NCBI GenBank assembly: GCA_902363255.1
Contig: CABIZO010000002.1
Span: 434,001-498,000, forward strand
DNA from: Peptostreptococcaceae bacterium
GTDB taxonomy: Bacteria; Bacillota; Clostridia; Peptostreptococcales; Peptostreptococcaceae
DNA: 64,000 nucleotides
Direction of reading: 5' to 3'
Of this stretch, positions 44,937 to 54,224 are shown one piece after another. The notes beneath the pieces are model-generated. The model ran no database searches. It had not been told where the DNA came from and saw only the letters and a program-made list of their open reading frames with translations. The position numbers were made by a program, and so were the translations under genes. Numbering within the stretch: position 1 is the first letter of the stretch; every line of letters begins with the position of its first letter.

Positions 44937-44965
44937 AAAAATCGGGATAGCTATCCCGATTTTCT
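44937..44965. terminator. Palindromic terminator-like hairpin
   Basis: AAAATCGGGATAG / CTATCCCGATTTT, perfectly symmetrical with A and T tracts; can stop transcription in both directions between the small ORF and the minus-strand membrane gene. Confidence 0.75.
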
Positions 44966-44992
44966 TTACCCAATATAAGTAGCTCACAATAT

Positions 44993-45505
44993 TTAGCTAA
45001 TTATTTTTAGTTTTGTAAGATAATTTATAAATTTTTTTATGAAAATATTACAAATGCTTGCGTAGATAAGTGAAAATAAGAGAAATATTAAAAAAGTTAA
45101 GACTGTTGAAAAAGAACTAGTTAAATCTACAAAGGCTGGAATACCTACTATATAAGTCAAAAACATTATCCCAATAGATAGTGCTATACTTGAAAATACT
45201 ATGGAACTTATTATTCCCTTCCTAAAAAGCAATGTTCCAATAACAATACCTAGTAAACCTGTGGTGAAAAGCAGAATTATTGATTCTTGAATACTAATCA
45301 TAGTAAGAATCAATATAGAAGAAAAAAATACAGTAAGACCAAGGGGAATATTAGAAACAGCAGCTATTGCAATAGGGAGAGTGCTTAATGGGCTTAAGAA
45401 CAACCCAATAGCTGGTAAAAATACAGGTGCTGCTTGGAATAGAACAGCTAATGTTGTTAGTATGCCTCCAACACAAATAAAACTGCTTATATTCATTTTA
45501 TTCAA
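44993..45505 (-). CDS. Hypothetical multi-helix membrane protein
   Basis: 170 residues, about five membrane helices (VGGILTTLAVLFQAAPVFLP, then PIAIAAVSNIPLGLTVFF and more). The open frame starts at 45589, but AAGGAGG eight bases before the TTG at 45505 marks the true start. The S-component-like texture vaguely recalls DUF2232 proteins; no firm family. It lies just downstream of the dehydrogenase-like gene on the same strand (67 bp). Confidence 0.65.
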   Translation of the reverse strand: MNKMNISSFICVGGILTTLAVLFQAAPVFLPAIGLFLSPLSTLPIAIAAVSNIPLGLTVFFSSILILTMISIQESIILLFTTGLLGIVIGTLLFRKGIISSIVFSSIALSIGIMFLTYIVGIPAFVDLTSSFSTVLTFLIFLLFSLIYASICNIFIKKFINYLTKLKIIS

Positions 45506-45572
45506 TTTTGATGCCTCCTTGTATAATATAGTTGTGGCATTTGATAGAAAACTTTTAATAATATAATGAACA

Positions 45573-46985
45573 TTAAGGAAGAATTTCAAAAATAGTACCT
45601 TTGTTTAAATCAGTCACATTCGCAGAGCCATAAACCCCTAAATAAAGTCTGGTTTGATTCAGGTTCGTTCCCAAACAAACATAATAAGCTGATTGAGAGC
45701 CAAAATTATAATCAGTTTCAATAATGCTAAAATCATTTAGTTTGCAATTTATTGTTGCCCTTGTATAAGCTAAAACTCCTCTCTTTGGAGGTTCAGATTC
45801 TTCATTTCGGGCAAAATCAGTAAACACAACGCTTCCTGTTAAATCAGGTATTTTGCTTCCCATATATGCCTGAACTCCTGTAAGCGCAGAACCACCAAAT
45901 TTATCTGGTCGTGAATCTTTATGAAAATAACAAGCTAGAGGCGAAAGACGCTGTACTGAAGTTTTTACCGCTTCATTGTAATAAGCAATTGTTATCTCGT
46001 TCAAAGTTGGAGTATCAGAGCAACCTTCTATAAGGGAAGTAGGTAAAGTACCTTCCCAACCTCGCCAGCCAAAGTTAATAAATTTTTCTTGTTCAGATTG
46101 GGAGTTTAAATAAGATTGAACAAGCTGAGTAACAGGTATTGGTCTATAATTAGTAAATAAAAAAATTGACTCTACTAAATCCTGACCAACATTTCCTACA
46201 TATTTTAGATATTGGTTATGAAACCTTTGAAATGAAATGCCAGGTATATTACGAACTCCTTTGGCTATTACCGTAAGTGTTTCCTGAATAGATATGGGAA
46301 GTTCATTAAAACGTGTGACTACAGGCGCATTATTGATTAATGTATTCTTAGTTACATCAATTTCAATTATTTTACCGCAGATCTCCATATTATCCTGACT
46401 TAAGTTAAATGGATCATAGCCTGATCCACCATCTCCTGTTGTCAAAATAAGTTTTCCATTTTCAGGTGAAAAGTTTAAGCTATTGACACCATTATGATTG
46501 GCAAATGGTCTTCTTAGATTAAGCAATGTTCGTCTTTTTTCAGGTTGACCATTAGGTTGTAAAATCCATTCTTCAACTGTATCAATATGATCATATTGAG
46601 TATCTCTATTTGTCCATTTTAGATTTAACGTTTCGGGGTCACATGGGTTAGGTTCAAAAGGTTTTGAAAGCGCACCAGGACCTTGTGTTCCTGCTACTGA
46701 ATAATGAAGATAAAATAGACCATTATAATAAAATGCGGGATGAAACGCTAATCCCAGCAATCCTCGTTCATCATATCCACCATTAGAAGTACCTAGTTCT
46801 ATTATTCGAGGGCGAATATCTAAAAAGGTATTTATAGCTCCCTTTGATATATAAAATATTTTTCCTACCTGAGTTGCAATAAATAAACTTTCATTTGAAT
46901 CACCTGGAATGATGGCTGTTTTCAAAACAGTGGGTAAATTTATATTCTTAACAATAGGCTGTAAACTGACTTTAACTTTCCTCAT
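45573..46985 (-). CDS. PQQ-type sugar dehydrogenase-like beta-propeller protein (glucose/sorbosone dehydrogenase family)
   Basis: About 470 residues. Propeller motifs of the GSDH family are seen: GYDERGLLGLAFHPAFYYNG near 69-88, RPFANHNGVNSLNFSPENG with the catalytic-type His, LILTTGDGGSGYDP near 185-198, and GNVGQDLVESIF. No signal peptide is evident, unlike periplasmic relatives. ATG 46994 is one base from AAGGAG, so 46985 is preferred. Enzymes of this family use PQQ, which anaerobic clostridia are not known to make, so substrate and cofactor are open. It sits in an accessory patch. Confidence 0.85.
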   Translation of the reverse strand: MRKVKVSLQPIVKNINLPTVLKTAIIPGDSNESLFIATQVGKIFYISKGAINTFLDIRPRIIELGTSNGGYDERGLLGLAFHPAFYYNGLFYLHYSVAGTQGPGALSKPFEPNPCDPETLNLKWTNRDTQYDHIDTVEEWILQPNGQPEKRRTLLNLRRPFANHNGVNSLNFSPENGKLILTTGDGGSGYDPFNLSQDNMEICGKIIEIDVTKNTLINNAPVVTRFNELPISIQETLTVIAKGVRNIPGISFQRFHNQYLKYVGNVGQDLVESIFLFTNYRPIPVTQLVQSYLNSQSEQEKFINFGWRGWEGTLPTSLIEGCSDTPTLNEITIAYYNEAVKTSVQRLSPLACYFHKDSRPDKFGGSALTGVQAYMGSKIPDLTGSVVFTDFARNEESEPPKRGVLAYTRATINCKLNDFSIIETDYNFGSQSAYYVCLGTNLNQTRLYLGVYGSANVTDLNKGTIFEILP

Positions 46986-47212
46986 ATAATCCATACTCCT
47001 TCTTATTATTTACTATAGATAATCAAGTTGAATTTTTAACATATTTTTAGAGCACTTTTGATTTTTAAGCAGTGGAATTTAAAAATATTTAATTAAATTA
47101 CGAAGATGTTTATCTATATTACAATAATATGATTAGCACTATTGTATTAATGCAGAATTGTGGCTAGAAAATCCTTTGTCACTATGTCACTAGGGTTTTA
47201 GCGTATAATATA
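46986..47212. other. Intergenic stretch right of the dehydrogenase-like gene
   Basis: AT-rich, holding the presumed promoter of the minus-strand gene. No RNA or ORF recognised. Confidence 0.4.
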
Positions 47213-47436
47213 AAAAGATATAAATTTATCTATAAAGAACGATGAAATCGTTGGAATTGTGGCCCAAGTAGATTTGGGAAAACGACTTTTGCAAAAATAC
47301 TAGCTGGATATATTAAATCAGACAAGGGAATTGTAAAATTAGAAGGTTGTGAGAAAAAGAAAAATACTTTCAACCCTGTGCAATTAATATTCCAACATCC
47401 AGAAAAATCAGTAAATCCAAAATGGAAGATGAGAAG
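47213..47436 (+). pseudogene. Decayed partial duplicate of the NikE-like ATPase gene
   Basis: Matches 44050-44273 along its whole length with scattered substitutions: AAAGATATAAATTTATC at the left end and CCAAAATGGAAGATGAGAA at the right end are shared. A base is missing within the Walker A codons (GTGGCCCAAGTAGATTTGGG against GTAGCACCTAGTGGATTTGG), which breaks the frame. It ends abruptly at 47436. No start, signature or Walker B region. Non-functional. Confidence 0.9.
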
Positions 47437-47450
47437 GTAGTGTAGATTTG

Positions 47451-47484
47451 AAGAGTAGAGAAGAGATTTCCTACTCTTTTTATA
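47451..47484 (+). terminator. Terminator-like hairpin after the pseudogene
   Basis: AAGAGTAG / CTACTCTT stem with a 12-base loop and a short T-run. Confidence 0.6.
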
Positions 47485-47578
47485 TATAAGAATGTTATAT
47501 CGATGAAAAGAACAGATTGTTATTAAAATTCAGATTTTATATAAAATTTAAAAAATATATTTTTAAAAAATGAAAATA

Positions 47579-47607
47579 TTGAAATAAAAATTGAGGAATG
47601 ATAATCT
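47579..47607 (+). promoter_or_regulatory. Promoter of the beta-glucoside PTS operon
   Basis: TTGAAA at 47579-47584, 17-bp spacer, TAATCT at 47602-47607. The start would lie about 8 bases before the antiterminator RNA. Confidence 0.6.
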
Positions 47608-47621
47608 ATATTTAGAAATGC

Positions 47622-47707
47622 GGAATGTTACTAGCAATAGGCATAACCAAATTCTTATTTATGGAAAGAGGAATCTTTGTAAATTGGAATAGGTATGTCT
47701 TTTTTTT
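47622..47707 (+). promoter_or_regulatory. RAT antiterminator site and overlapping terminator upstream of licT
   Basis: GGAATGTTACTAGCAATAGG followed by CATAACC (47622-47648) matches the ribonucleic antiterminator sequence bound by BglG/LicT proteins. It overlaps the left arm of a terminator (GGCATA.CC from 47640, GGTATGTC at 47692-47699, then eight T). LicT binding would block the terminator, so the operon induces itself when beta-glucosides are present. Confidence 0.85.
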
Positions 47708-47736
47708 GTGCAAATTATTATGGGGTGAGGTAATAT

Positions 47737-48597
47737 ATGAAAATTTTAAGGGTTTACAATAACAATGTAGCAGCTGTTCTTACAGAGGATGGAAATGAAA
47801 TGATAGTTTCTGGGAGAGGAATATGTTTTCAAAAGAAAAGTGGAGAGACGGTTGATGAAAGTAAAATAGAGAAGCATTTTATACTTCAAGACAAACAGGT
47901 AATATCTAGAGTCGAAGAATTATTACAAAATATATCAGTAGATTATCTAGATGTAGCCCACGAAATAGTAAACATGATAAAAGAAAACTCTGATTTAGAA
48001 CTTAGTGAAAATATTTATATTACATTAATTGATCATATTAGTTTATTTATGGAACGCGAAAAAAAGAATATTACTTTTGAAAATCCTTTATTATTAGATA
48101 TAAAACAAATTTATCAAAAGGAATATCTTTTAGCTAATAAGGCTAGAAATATAATCGAAAGATATTTTGATATACGTGTATCTGATCATGAAGTAGGTTT
48201 TCTTACTCTACATATAGTAAATGCATCGATGAATCAATCTTTTGATATTACAATGCGCGCGCCAAAGTTGATTCAGGTTGTATTAGAAATTATTAGAGTC
48301 CATTTTAATATCGAGTTTGATGAAAATTCAATTCGTTATATAAGATTTCTTAGACATTTACAATTTTTTGTAAAAAGGGTTCTCGATGAACGCTCAATTC
48401 AAGAAGGCGACACATTTTTATACGATATGAACAAAAAAGCTTATCCAGATGCTATGGATTGTGTAAATAAAATAGTTTTATTTATAGAAATGAACTATAA
48501 AGAAAAGGTATCGAAGGCTGAAATGGGATATATAGCTTATCATATTGTAAATATAGTGAAAGAATTGAGACCAGATGAATATTTAAATAAGAAATAG
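47737..48597 (+). CDS. licT: BglG/LicT-family transcription antiterminator
   Basis: 286 residues: an RNA-binding CAT domain (about 1-55, MKILRVYNNNVAAVLTEDG) and two PTS regulation domains (about 65-170 and 175-280) with conserved His in DYLDVAHEIV, GFLTLHIVNA and GYIAYHIVN. It binds the RAT just upstream, and EII and HPr phosphorylation control it. GGGGTGAGG ribosome binding site. It heads licT-bglP-bglA. Confidence 0.93.
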   Translation: MKILRVYNNNVAAVLTEDGNEMIVSGRGICFQKKSGETVDESKIEKHFILQDKQVISRVEELLQNISVDYLDVAHEIVNMIKENSDLELSENIYITLIDHISLFMEREKKNITFENPLLLDIKQIYQKEYLLANKARNIIERYFDIRVSDHEVGFLTLHIVNASMNQSFDITMRAPKLIQVVLEIIRVHFNIEFDENSIRYIRFLRHLQFFVKRVLDERSIQEGDTFLYDMNKKAYPDAMDCVNKIVLFIEMNYKEKVSKAEMGYIAYHIVNIVKELRPDEYLNKK

Positions 48598-48610
48598 GAA
48601 GGATGAAATA

Positions 48611-50479
48611 ATGATGGATTACAAAAAAACAGCCTCTGATATATTAGGTTATGTAGGTGGAGAGGAAAATGTTTCACACTTTGAACACTGCTCTACAAGA
48701 TTACGTTTTACATTAAAAGATAGTAATAAAGCAAATGTGGAAGCTTTAAAGAAAGTAAAAGGTGTTTTAGGTGTTGTAATGGCAGCACAGTGTCAAGTTA
48801 TTATAGGAAATAGCGTAGTTGAAGTGTATGATGAAATACTTAAGATAGCATCATTTAAAGGTGGAGGTTCTATAGAAGATAATTCACCAAAGGACCAAAA
48901 ACTTGGAGCTAAAATTATGGATTTCATAATAGGAGTTTTTCAACCTTTAGTTCCAGCTATAGCAGGTGCAGGGGTTTTAAAATCTTTATTATCATTATTT
49001 GTATTAATAGGAATTTTAGATAACACAAGCTCAACATATACAGTTTTTAATAATATAGGGGATGCGGCATTATATTTCATACCTGTATTAGTAGCTAGTT
49101 CGGCAGCTAAAAAATTAAAATGTAATCAAATGGTGGCTACTGGAATAGTTGGTGCATTATTACTTCCAAATATGGGTGCATTACTTTCAGCAGAAGGTGG
49201 TTCTACCTTATTTGGATTCACATTAACAAATATAGCGTATGCATATCAAATATTCCCGGCACTTTTAGCAGTATTTTTATTAGCATATGTAGAAAAATTC
49301 TTTAATAAGGTTACACCAAAACCGATTCGTATATTCTTTGTACCAATGATGTGTTTTGCGATAGTAGTACCTTGTACATTATTATTCTTAGGACCTCTAG
49401 GATATAATATAGGGACAGTATTAACAAATATAATTCTTTTTATATATGATAAAGTAGGTTTTGTAGCAATAGGTTTATTTGCAATGATACTACCTTTCTG
49501 TATAGCAACAGGTATGCACAAAGCATTTATACCTTATGCATTATCAACATATTCATCATTAGGATATGAGGCTATATATATGGCGGCATCATTAGCTCAT
49601 AATATATCTGAAAGTGGAGCTTGTTTCGCAGTGGCAATAAGAACGAAAGATGTAGATAAAAGATCAACAGCTATATCAGCAGGTATTTCAGCTTTATTTG
49701 GAATAACTGAGCCAGCTCTTTATGGTATTACTTTACAAAATAAAAAGGCATTAAGTGGTGTTATGGTAGGTAGTGGTGTAGCAGGACTATTTGTAGGATT
49801 CTTTGGATTAAAAGCATTCACAATAGTAGGGCCAGGACTTGCATCAATGCCAATGTTTATAGATCCTAGTAATGCTAAAAATATAGGTTATGCATTTGCT
49901 GGTTTTGGTATTGCATTTGTAGTTTCCCTAGCTGCAACTATGATTTTATATAAAGAATCAAAAGAAGAAGTAGCTGAATCTGAAGAAGTAAAAGAAGTGA
50001 ATAATAAAATAGAAGTAAAAGATATGACATTAGTAAGTCCTTTAGAAGGTGAAATAATAAACTTAGAAGATGTTAATGATAGTGTTTTTGCAGGAAAGAT
50101 ACTTGGAGATGGATTAGCAATAATTCCATCAAAAGGAGTACTAAAAGCACCAGCTAATGGTAAAGTAAGTATGATAGCAGACACAAAACATTCTGTAGGT
50201 TTAACTTTAGATAACGGAGCGGAAGTGTTAATGCATGTAGGTTTAGATACTGTTAAACTTGAAGGAAAGTACTATGATATAAAAGTTTCTAACGGACAAA
50301 AGATAAAAACAGGAGATACTTTGCTTACATTTGACATGGACAAAATAAAATCAAATGGATATGAATTAACAACACCAATTATAGTAGTAAATGGAGATAA
50401 ATACTCTATAGAAGATAGAAAAATAGGGAAAATTAAAAATGAAGAAGAACTGTTTAAAGCAGTAAGATTGGAGGCATAA
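48611..50479 (+). CDS. bglP: Beta-glucoside PTS transporter, EIIBCA
   Basis: 622 residues; imports and phosphorylates aryl-beta-glucosides or cellobiose-type sugars. EIIB has the phospho-Cys in FEHCSTRLRF (Cys 27). EIIC covers about 105-455 with ten or so helices. EIIA (about 490-620) has the phospho-His in VLMHVGLDTVKLEG near residue 542. AGGAAGGAT upstream; the second ATG at 48614 is a possible start. Immediately after licT. Confidence 0.94.
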   Translation: MMDYKKTASDILGYVGGEENVSHFEHCSTRLRFTLKDSNKANVEALKKVKGVLGVVMAAQCQVIIGNSVVEVYDEILKIASFKGGGSIEDNSPKDQKLGAKIMDFIIGVFQPLVPAIAGAGVLKSLLSLFVLIGILDNTSSTYTVFNNIGDAALYFIPVLVASSAAKKLKCNQMVATGIVGALLLPNMGALLSAEGGSTLFGFTLTNIAYAYQIFPALLAVFLLAYVEKFFNKVTPKPIRIFFVPMMCFAIVVPCTLLFLGPLGYNIGTVLTNIILFIYDKVGFVAIGLFAMILPFCIATGMHKAFIPYALSTYSSLGYEAIYMAASLAHNISESGACFAVAIRTKDVDKRSTAISAGISALFGITEPALYGITLQNKKALSGVMVGSGVAGLFVGFFGLKAFTIVGPGLASMPMFIDPSNAKNIGYAFAGFGIAFVVSLAATMILYKESKEEVAESEEVKEVNNKIEVKDMTLVSPLEGEIINLEDVNDSVFAGKILGDGLAIIPSKGVLKAPANGKVSMIADTKHSVGLTLDNGAEVLMHVGLDTVKLEGKYYDIKVSNGQKIKTGDTLLTFDMDKIKSNGYELTTPIIVVNGDKYSIEDRKIGKIKNEEELFKAVRLEA

Positions 50480-50480
50480 G

Positions 50481-51932
50481 ATGGCGTTTAAAGATGGATT
50501 TTTATGGGGAGGAGCCGTTGCGGCCAACCAATTAGAAGGTGCATTTAATGAAGGTGGAAAAGGGTGGTCTGTAGCAGATATAGCAACATATAAACCTAAT
50601 GTGGATGTGAAGGATTATAAAAAACATGTATCAGTTTCTCTAGATGCAATCAAAGAAGCTATGCAAGATACGGATAATACTTATTATCCAAAAAGAAGAG
50701 GAATAGATTTTTATCATAACTATAAAGAAGATTTAGCACTATTTGCAGAAATTGGATTTAAAGTTTTACGTATATCTATAGCCTGGACAAGACTATTTCC
50801 AACAGGAGAAGAATTAGAGCCAAATAAAGAAGGAATAGAATTTTACAGAAATCTACTTCAAGAAATGAAAAAACTTGGTATAGAGCCTCTTGTTACTTTA
50901 TCTCATTATGAAATGCCTCTTGAACTGGCTTTAAAATATAACGGCTGGACAGATAGAAGAGTAATAGATATGTTCACAAGATTCTGTAAAACCTGTTTTG
51001 AAGAGTTTGGAGAATATGTAAAATTATGGCTTAACTTTAATGAAGTGGATAGTATAATACGCCATCCTTTTACAACTGGAGGTTTAATACCTGAGTTGTG
51101 TAATGGAGAAGAATTAAAATGTTGTTATCAAGCGTTACATCATCAATTTGTGGCATCAGCAATAGCAACTAAAATGTGTCATGAAATTATACCAGGAAGT
51201 CAAATAGGATGTATGCTTACTAAATTAATGACTTATCCTAGAACTTGTGCACCAGCAGATGTACTCGCTACACAAAGCAAAAACTTAGACAACCATTTCT
51301 ATTCAGACGTAATGGTATTTGGAGAATATCCAAGACTTAAAACTGTTGAGCTTAAAAAATTAGGATATTATCCTCAAATGGAAGAGGGAGATTTAGAAAT
51401 CATAAAAGAAGGAACTGTTGATTTCGTATCATTCAGTTACTATATGAGTATGACAGAATCAGTAGATCCTAATGCAGAAAGAACGCCAGGAAATACAGTT
51501 CTTGGAGTTAGAAATCCATATTTAGAATCAAGTGATTGGGGATGGCAAGTGGATCCAGTAGGCCTTAGAATATCACTAATAGAACTATATGATCGTTATA
51601 AAAAACCATTATTCATAGTTGAAAATGGTATAGGTGCAAAAGACATTATAGGAGAAGATGGAAGCATACATGACCCATATAGAATAGCATATTTTAAATC
51701 ACATTTTGAGCAAATGAAGAAAGCTGTAGAAGATGGTGTAGAATTAATGGGATATACTAGTTGGGCGCCAATTGATTTAATAAGTGCCTCGACGTCACAA
51801 ATAACTAAACGTTATGGTTTTATACATGTGGACCAAGATGATTTAGGAAATGGTAGTGGAAAAAGAAGAAGAAAAGATAGTTTCTATTGGTATCAAAATG
51901 TTATAAAAACTAATGGAGCTAATTTAGACTAA
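50481..51932 (+). CDS. bglA: 6-phospho-beta-glucosidase (GH1)
   Basis: 483 residues; hydrolyses the phospho-glucosides delivered by BglP. GH1 features: N-terminal FLWGGAVAANQLEGAFNEGGKG, acid/base Glu in LNFNEVDS (about 188), nucleophile Glu in IVENGIGAKD (about 381), and the phosphate-binding segment KRYGFIHVDQDD. Starts one base after the bglP stop, with GGAGG inside it. The terminator at 51945-51989 closes the operon. Confidence 0.94.
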   Translation: MAFKDGFLWGGAVAANQLEGAFNEGGKGWSVADIATYKPNVDVKDYKKHVSVSLDAIKEAMQDTDNTYYPKRRGIDFYHNYKEDLALFAEIGFKVLRISIAWTRLFPTGEELEPNKEGIEFYRNLLQEMKKLGIEPLVTLSHYEMPLELALKYNGWTDRRVIDMFTRFCKTCFEEFGEYVKLWLNFNEVDSIIRHPFTTGGLIPELCNGEELKCCYQALHHQFVASAIATKMCHEIIPGSQIGCMLTKLMTYPRTCAPADVLATQSKNLDNHFYSDVMVFGEYPRLKTVELKKLGYYPQMEEGDLEIIKEGTVDFVSFSYYMSMTESVDPNAERTPGNTVLGVRNPYLESSDWGWQVDPVGLRISLIELYDRYKKPLFIVENGIGAKDIIGEDGSIHDPYRIAYFKSHFEQMKKAVEDGVELMGYTSWAPIDLISASTSQITKRYGFIHVDQDDLGNGSGKRRRKDSFYWYQNVIKTNGANLD

Positions 51933-51944
51933 TTTATTTTAAAA

Positions 51945-51989
51945 ATAAAGAAGTATAGAGTGATATATTAATTACTCTATACTTCTTTT
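51945..51989 (+). terminator. Terminator of the bgl operon
   Basis: AAGAAGTATAGAGT / ACTCTATACTTCTT stem followed by T residues. The rest of the gap to 52240 (AT-rich, with a GAAACTT / AAGTTTC pair around 52085-52119) has no recognised RNA. Confidence 0.8.
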
Positions 51990-52240
51990 GTAAATAAGCT
52001 AACTAACTAAAGCATTAATTCCAGCATTTATGGTCCTTCCAACATGGAACTATAATAATAAATAACTTTACTTATAGGTATTCTTGAAACTTTTTTGAAG
52101 AATCAAGATAAGTTTCGTTATCAAAATTTAAACCTTCCTTAGCAAATCCTAATAAATTAAGTTGTGTAGAATTATTTACTATATAGAGGGTAAATTATAA
52201 ATGAGGATAACCTTATTACATAACAATAGGAGGGAAATTA

Positions 52241-52978
52241 ATGACAAAAAAAATTAGGAACATAATTGCACTGTTTTTAACTTTATTACTAATGATAGGT
52301 AATATGGGAAGTATAACTCATTCATTTGCAAAGATGAACAATATAAAGGGAATTAATACAGAAAAATTTATTACAACAGAAAATAATAAAACTGCAGATT
52401 CTAAACCAGACAAAGTTACGGATTTACAGGCAAGAACTAGAAGTTCTAATTGTATAAAACTAGAGTGGAGCCAAGTAGAATGTGCCAGTGGATATAGAAT
52501 TTACAGATCAACTATAAAAAATGGAATTTACAGAAGAATAGATGAAGTATGTGGTAAAACAACATGTTATATAGATAGGGATTTAGACTGTGGAACAAAT
52601 TATTATTACAAGGTGAGAGCTTTTAGAAAAATGGGTGATAAGATATGCTTAGGTTGCCCATCTGATATACTAGATACGACAACTTGTCCAGATATGGTTA
52701 AAAATTTAGAGTCTAAATGTATATCCAATTGTTCCGTAGAATTAAGTTGGCAAACTGTGTATAAATCTTCTGGATATGAACTTTATAGGTCAACTAGGGA
52801 AAATGGAAATTATAAGAGAATAGCCACATTTACAGATAAGGGAAAAACATGTTATAGAGATAATGATGTAAAAAGCGGGAAAAAATATTACTATAAGGTG
52901 AGAGCTTTTAAGGAATTGAACGGTCAAATTTGTTTTGGACATTGTTCAGATATTTTAGCTGTTTGCACAAGAAAATAG
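52241..52978 (+). CDS. Secreted protein with two fibronectin type III domains
   Basis: 245 residues. A signal peptide (basic start, LFLTLLLMIGNMGS core, possible cut after HSFA at about residue 30) precedes two FN3 domains of about 90 residues. Both carry the repeats (A/S)GYRIYRST-NGIYRRI or GYELYRSTRENGNYKRI and YYYKVRAF. Each has several Cys. No catalytic domain or sortase motif; probably extracellular adhesion or accessory binding. AGGAGGG ribosome binding site; stand-alone. Confidence 0.82.
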   Translation: MTKKIRNIIALFLTLLLMIGNMGSITHSFAKMNNIKGINTEKFITTENNKTADSKPDKVTDLQARTRSSNCIKLEWSQVECASGYRIYRSTIKNGIYRRIDEVCGKTTCYIDRDLDCGTNYYYKVRAFRKMGDKICLGCPSDILDTTTCPDMVKNLESKCISNCSVELSWQTVYKSSGYELYRSTRENGNYKRIATFTDKGKTCYRDNDVKSGKKYYYKVRAFKELNGQICFGHCSDILAVCTRK

Positions 52979-52988
52979 ATCTTAATAT

Positions 52989-53028
52989 GAAAAAGGTATT
53001 GATATTATTAAATGCAATACCTTTTTAT
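52989..53028 (+). terminator. Terminator after the FN3 protein
   Basis: AAAAAGGTATTG / CAATACCTTTTT stem with an AT-rich loop and a T-run. Confidence 0.85.
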
Positions 53029-53080
53029 ATTGAAATAAAATTTAATTAAGTTTTGAATTTTTAATACTTAAAATATAATA

Positions 53081-54097
53081 TTAAATATTTTCCTTTATAC
53101 GAATATCTGAGCCTAAGTAAATATGTTCTTTTTTAGGTAGTTCTCCTGTAGATAAATAGGAAAAAAGTATATCTAAAGGTTTGGAACCTTGAAGTTCAGG
53201 CTGTTGACATATAGTCGCTTTGATTAATCCTTTTTCAATCATTGTTTTAGTAGTAGGTACATTGTCAAATGAAATGCTTGTTATATGATCTTCTTTTTTT
53301 GAAGAAATAACTGCACTACAACCTCCATATACACCACCAGCTACGAAAAATAATGCATTTATATCTTTATTTTTAAGTAATTGGGAGGTAAGTTCATAGC
53401 TTTTAATATCATCATCATCATTGTAAACTGTTTCTACAATTTTAATATGAGGATAATTATTTTCTATACAATCTTTAAATCCTAATATACGTTGGCTATG
53501 ACACATAACATTTTTAGAACCACTTACAATGCCTATGTTAACATCTCCATGGGTTATTATGTTCATAAGGCCAGCAGCAGTTTTTCCTGATTCATAATAA
53601 TTACTACCCACATAAGCAAGTCTCTTAGATCCTTCTATATCTGTATTTAAAGTTACTACAGGAATTCCCATATCATAAAGTTCATTTATTTTTGAAGTAA
53701 CTTTTTTATCATTATAAGGCGTAAGAGCAATGCCATTAATACCTTCATTTACAAAGTCATCTATTGCTTTTATTTGTTCATCTATACATAAAGGAATAGA
53801 TTTTATTTTTATTGTACAATTATAACTTTCAAGCTCTTTGCTTTTTTCATTAATCCCTTTTATAACATCATCAAAGAAAGGATTACTAGCACCAAATAAA
53901 ATCACACCTAATTTTAGTTTCTTTTTTTGAGCACTTAAAATAAGACCGGCTTTATTTGGTTTATAATTAAGCGCATTTGCTATTTCTTTTACTTTACGAG
54001 CAGTATCTGGATTAACCATTCCACGATTATTTAACACGCGATCAACTGTACCTCTAGATACACCTGCCAATTCAGCAATTTCTTTTATAGTAGCCAT
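53081..54097 (-). CDS. LacI-family transcriptional repressor of the sugar operon
   Basis: 338 residues. The LacI helix-turn-helix at the N terminus (TIKEIAELAGVSRGTVDRVLNNRG, residues 3-26) and a sugar-binding fold (about 60-330, with GVILFGASNPFFDDVIKGI). AAAGGAG ribosome binding site. Divergent from the kinase gene; two copies of an ATGTGC-type palindrome lie in the gap. Predicted to repress the kinase-transketolase genes and itself. Confidence 0.92.
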   Translation of the reverse strand: MATIKEIAELAGVSRGTVDRVLNNRGMVNPDTARKVKEIANALNYKPNKAGLILSAQKKKLKLGVILFGASNPFFDDVIKGINEKSKELESYNCTIKIKSIPLCIDEQIKAIDDFVNEGINGIALTPYNDKKVTSKINELYDMGIPVVTLNTDIEGSKRLAYVGSNYYESGKTAAGLMNIITHGDVNIGIVSGSKNVMCHSQRILGFKDCIENNYPHIKIVETVYNDDDDIKSYELTSQLLKNKDINALFFVAGGVYGGCSAVISSKKEDHITSISFDNVPTTKTMIEKGLIKATICQQPELQGSKPLDILFSYLSTGELPKKEHIYLGSDIRIKENI

Positions 54098-54158
54098 TAT
54101 AAACTCCTTTAAATGATTTTTATATAGCTAGAATATCATATGAACTTAAAAAAGTCAA

Positions 54159-54174
54159 ATGTGCTTAAGCACAT
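54159..54174. promoter_or_regulatory. LacI-type operator 1
   Basis: ATGTGCTTAAGCACAT, a perfect 16-bp palindrome, directly upstream of a TTGACT -35 (minus strand) of the repressor gene. Confidence 0.75.
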
Positions 54175-54191
54175 AAAAATAAAAAAACTTG

Positions 54192-54220
54192 TTGATTTTT
54201 TGTAAATATGCAGATACAAT
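54192..54220 (+). promoter_or_regulatory. Promoter of the sugar operon
   Basis: TTGATT at 54192-54197, 17-bp spacer, TACAAT at 54215-54220. Followed by operator 2. Confidence 0.7.
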
Positions 54221-54224
54221 TAAA

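Noticed and set aside
51990..52240. Cyclic-di-GMP riboswitch before the secreted FN3 protein
   Set aside because: Expected conserved core motifs were not found; only a loose GAAACTT/AAGTTTC pair is present.
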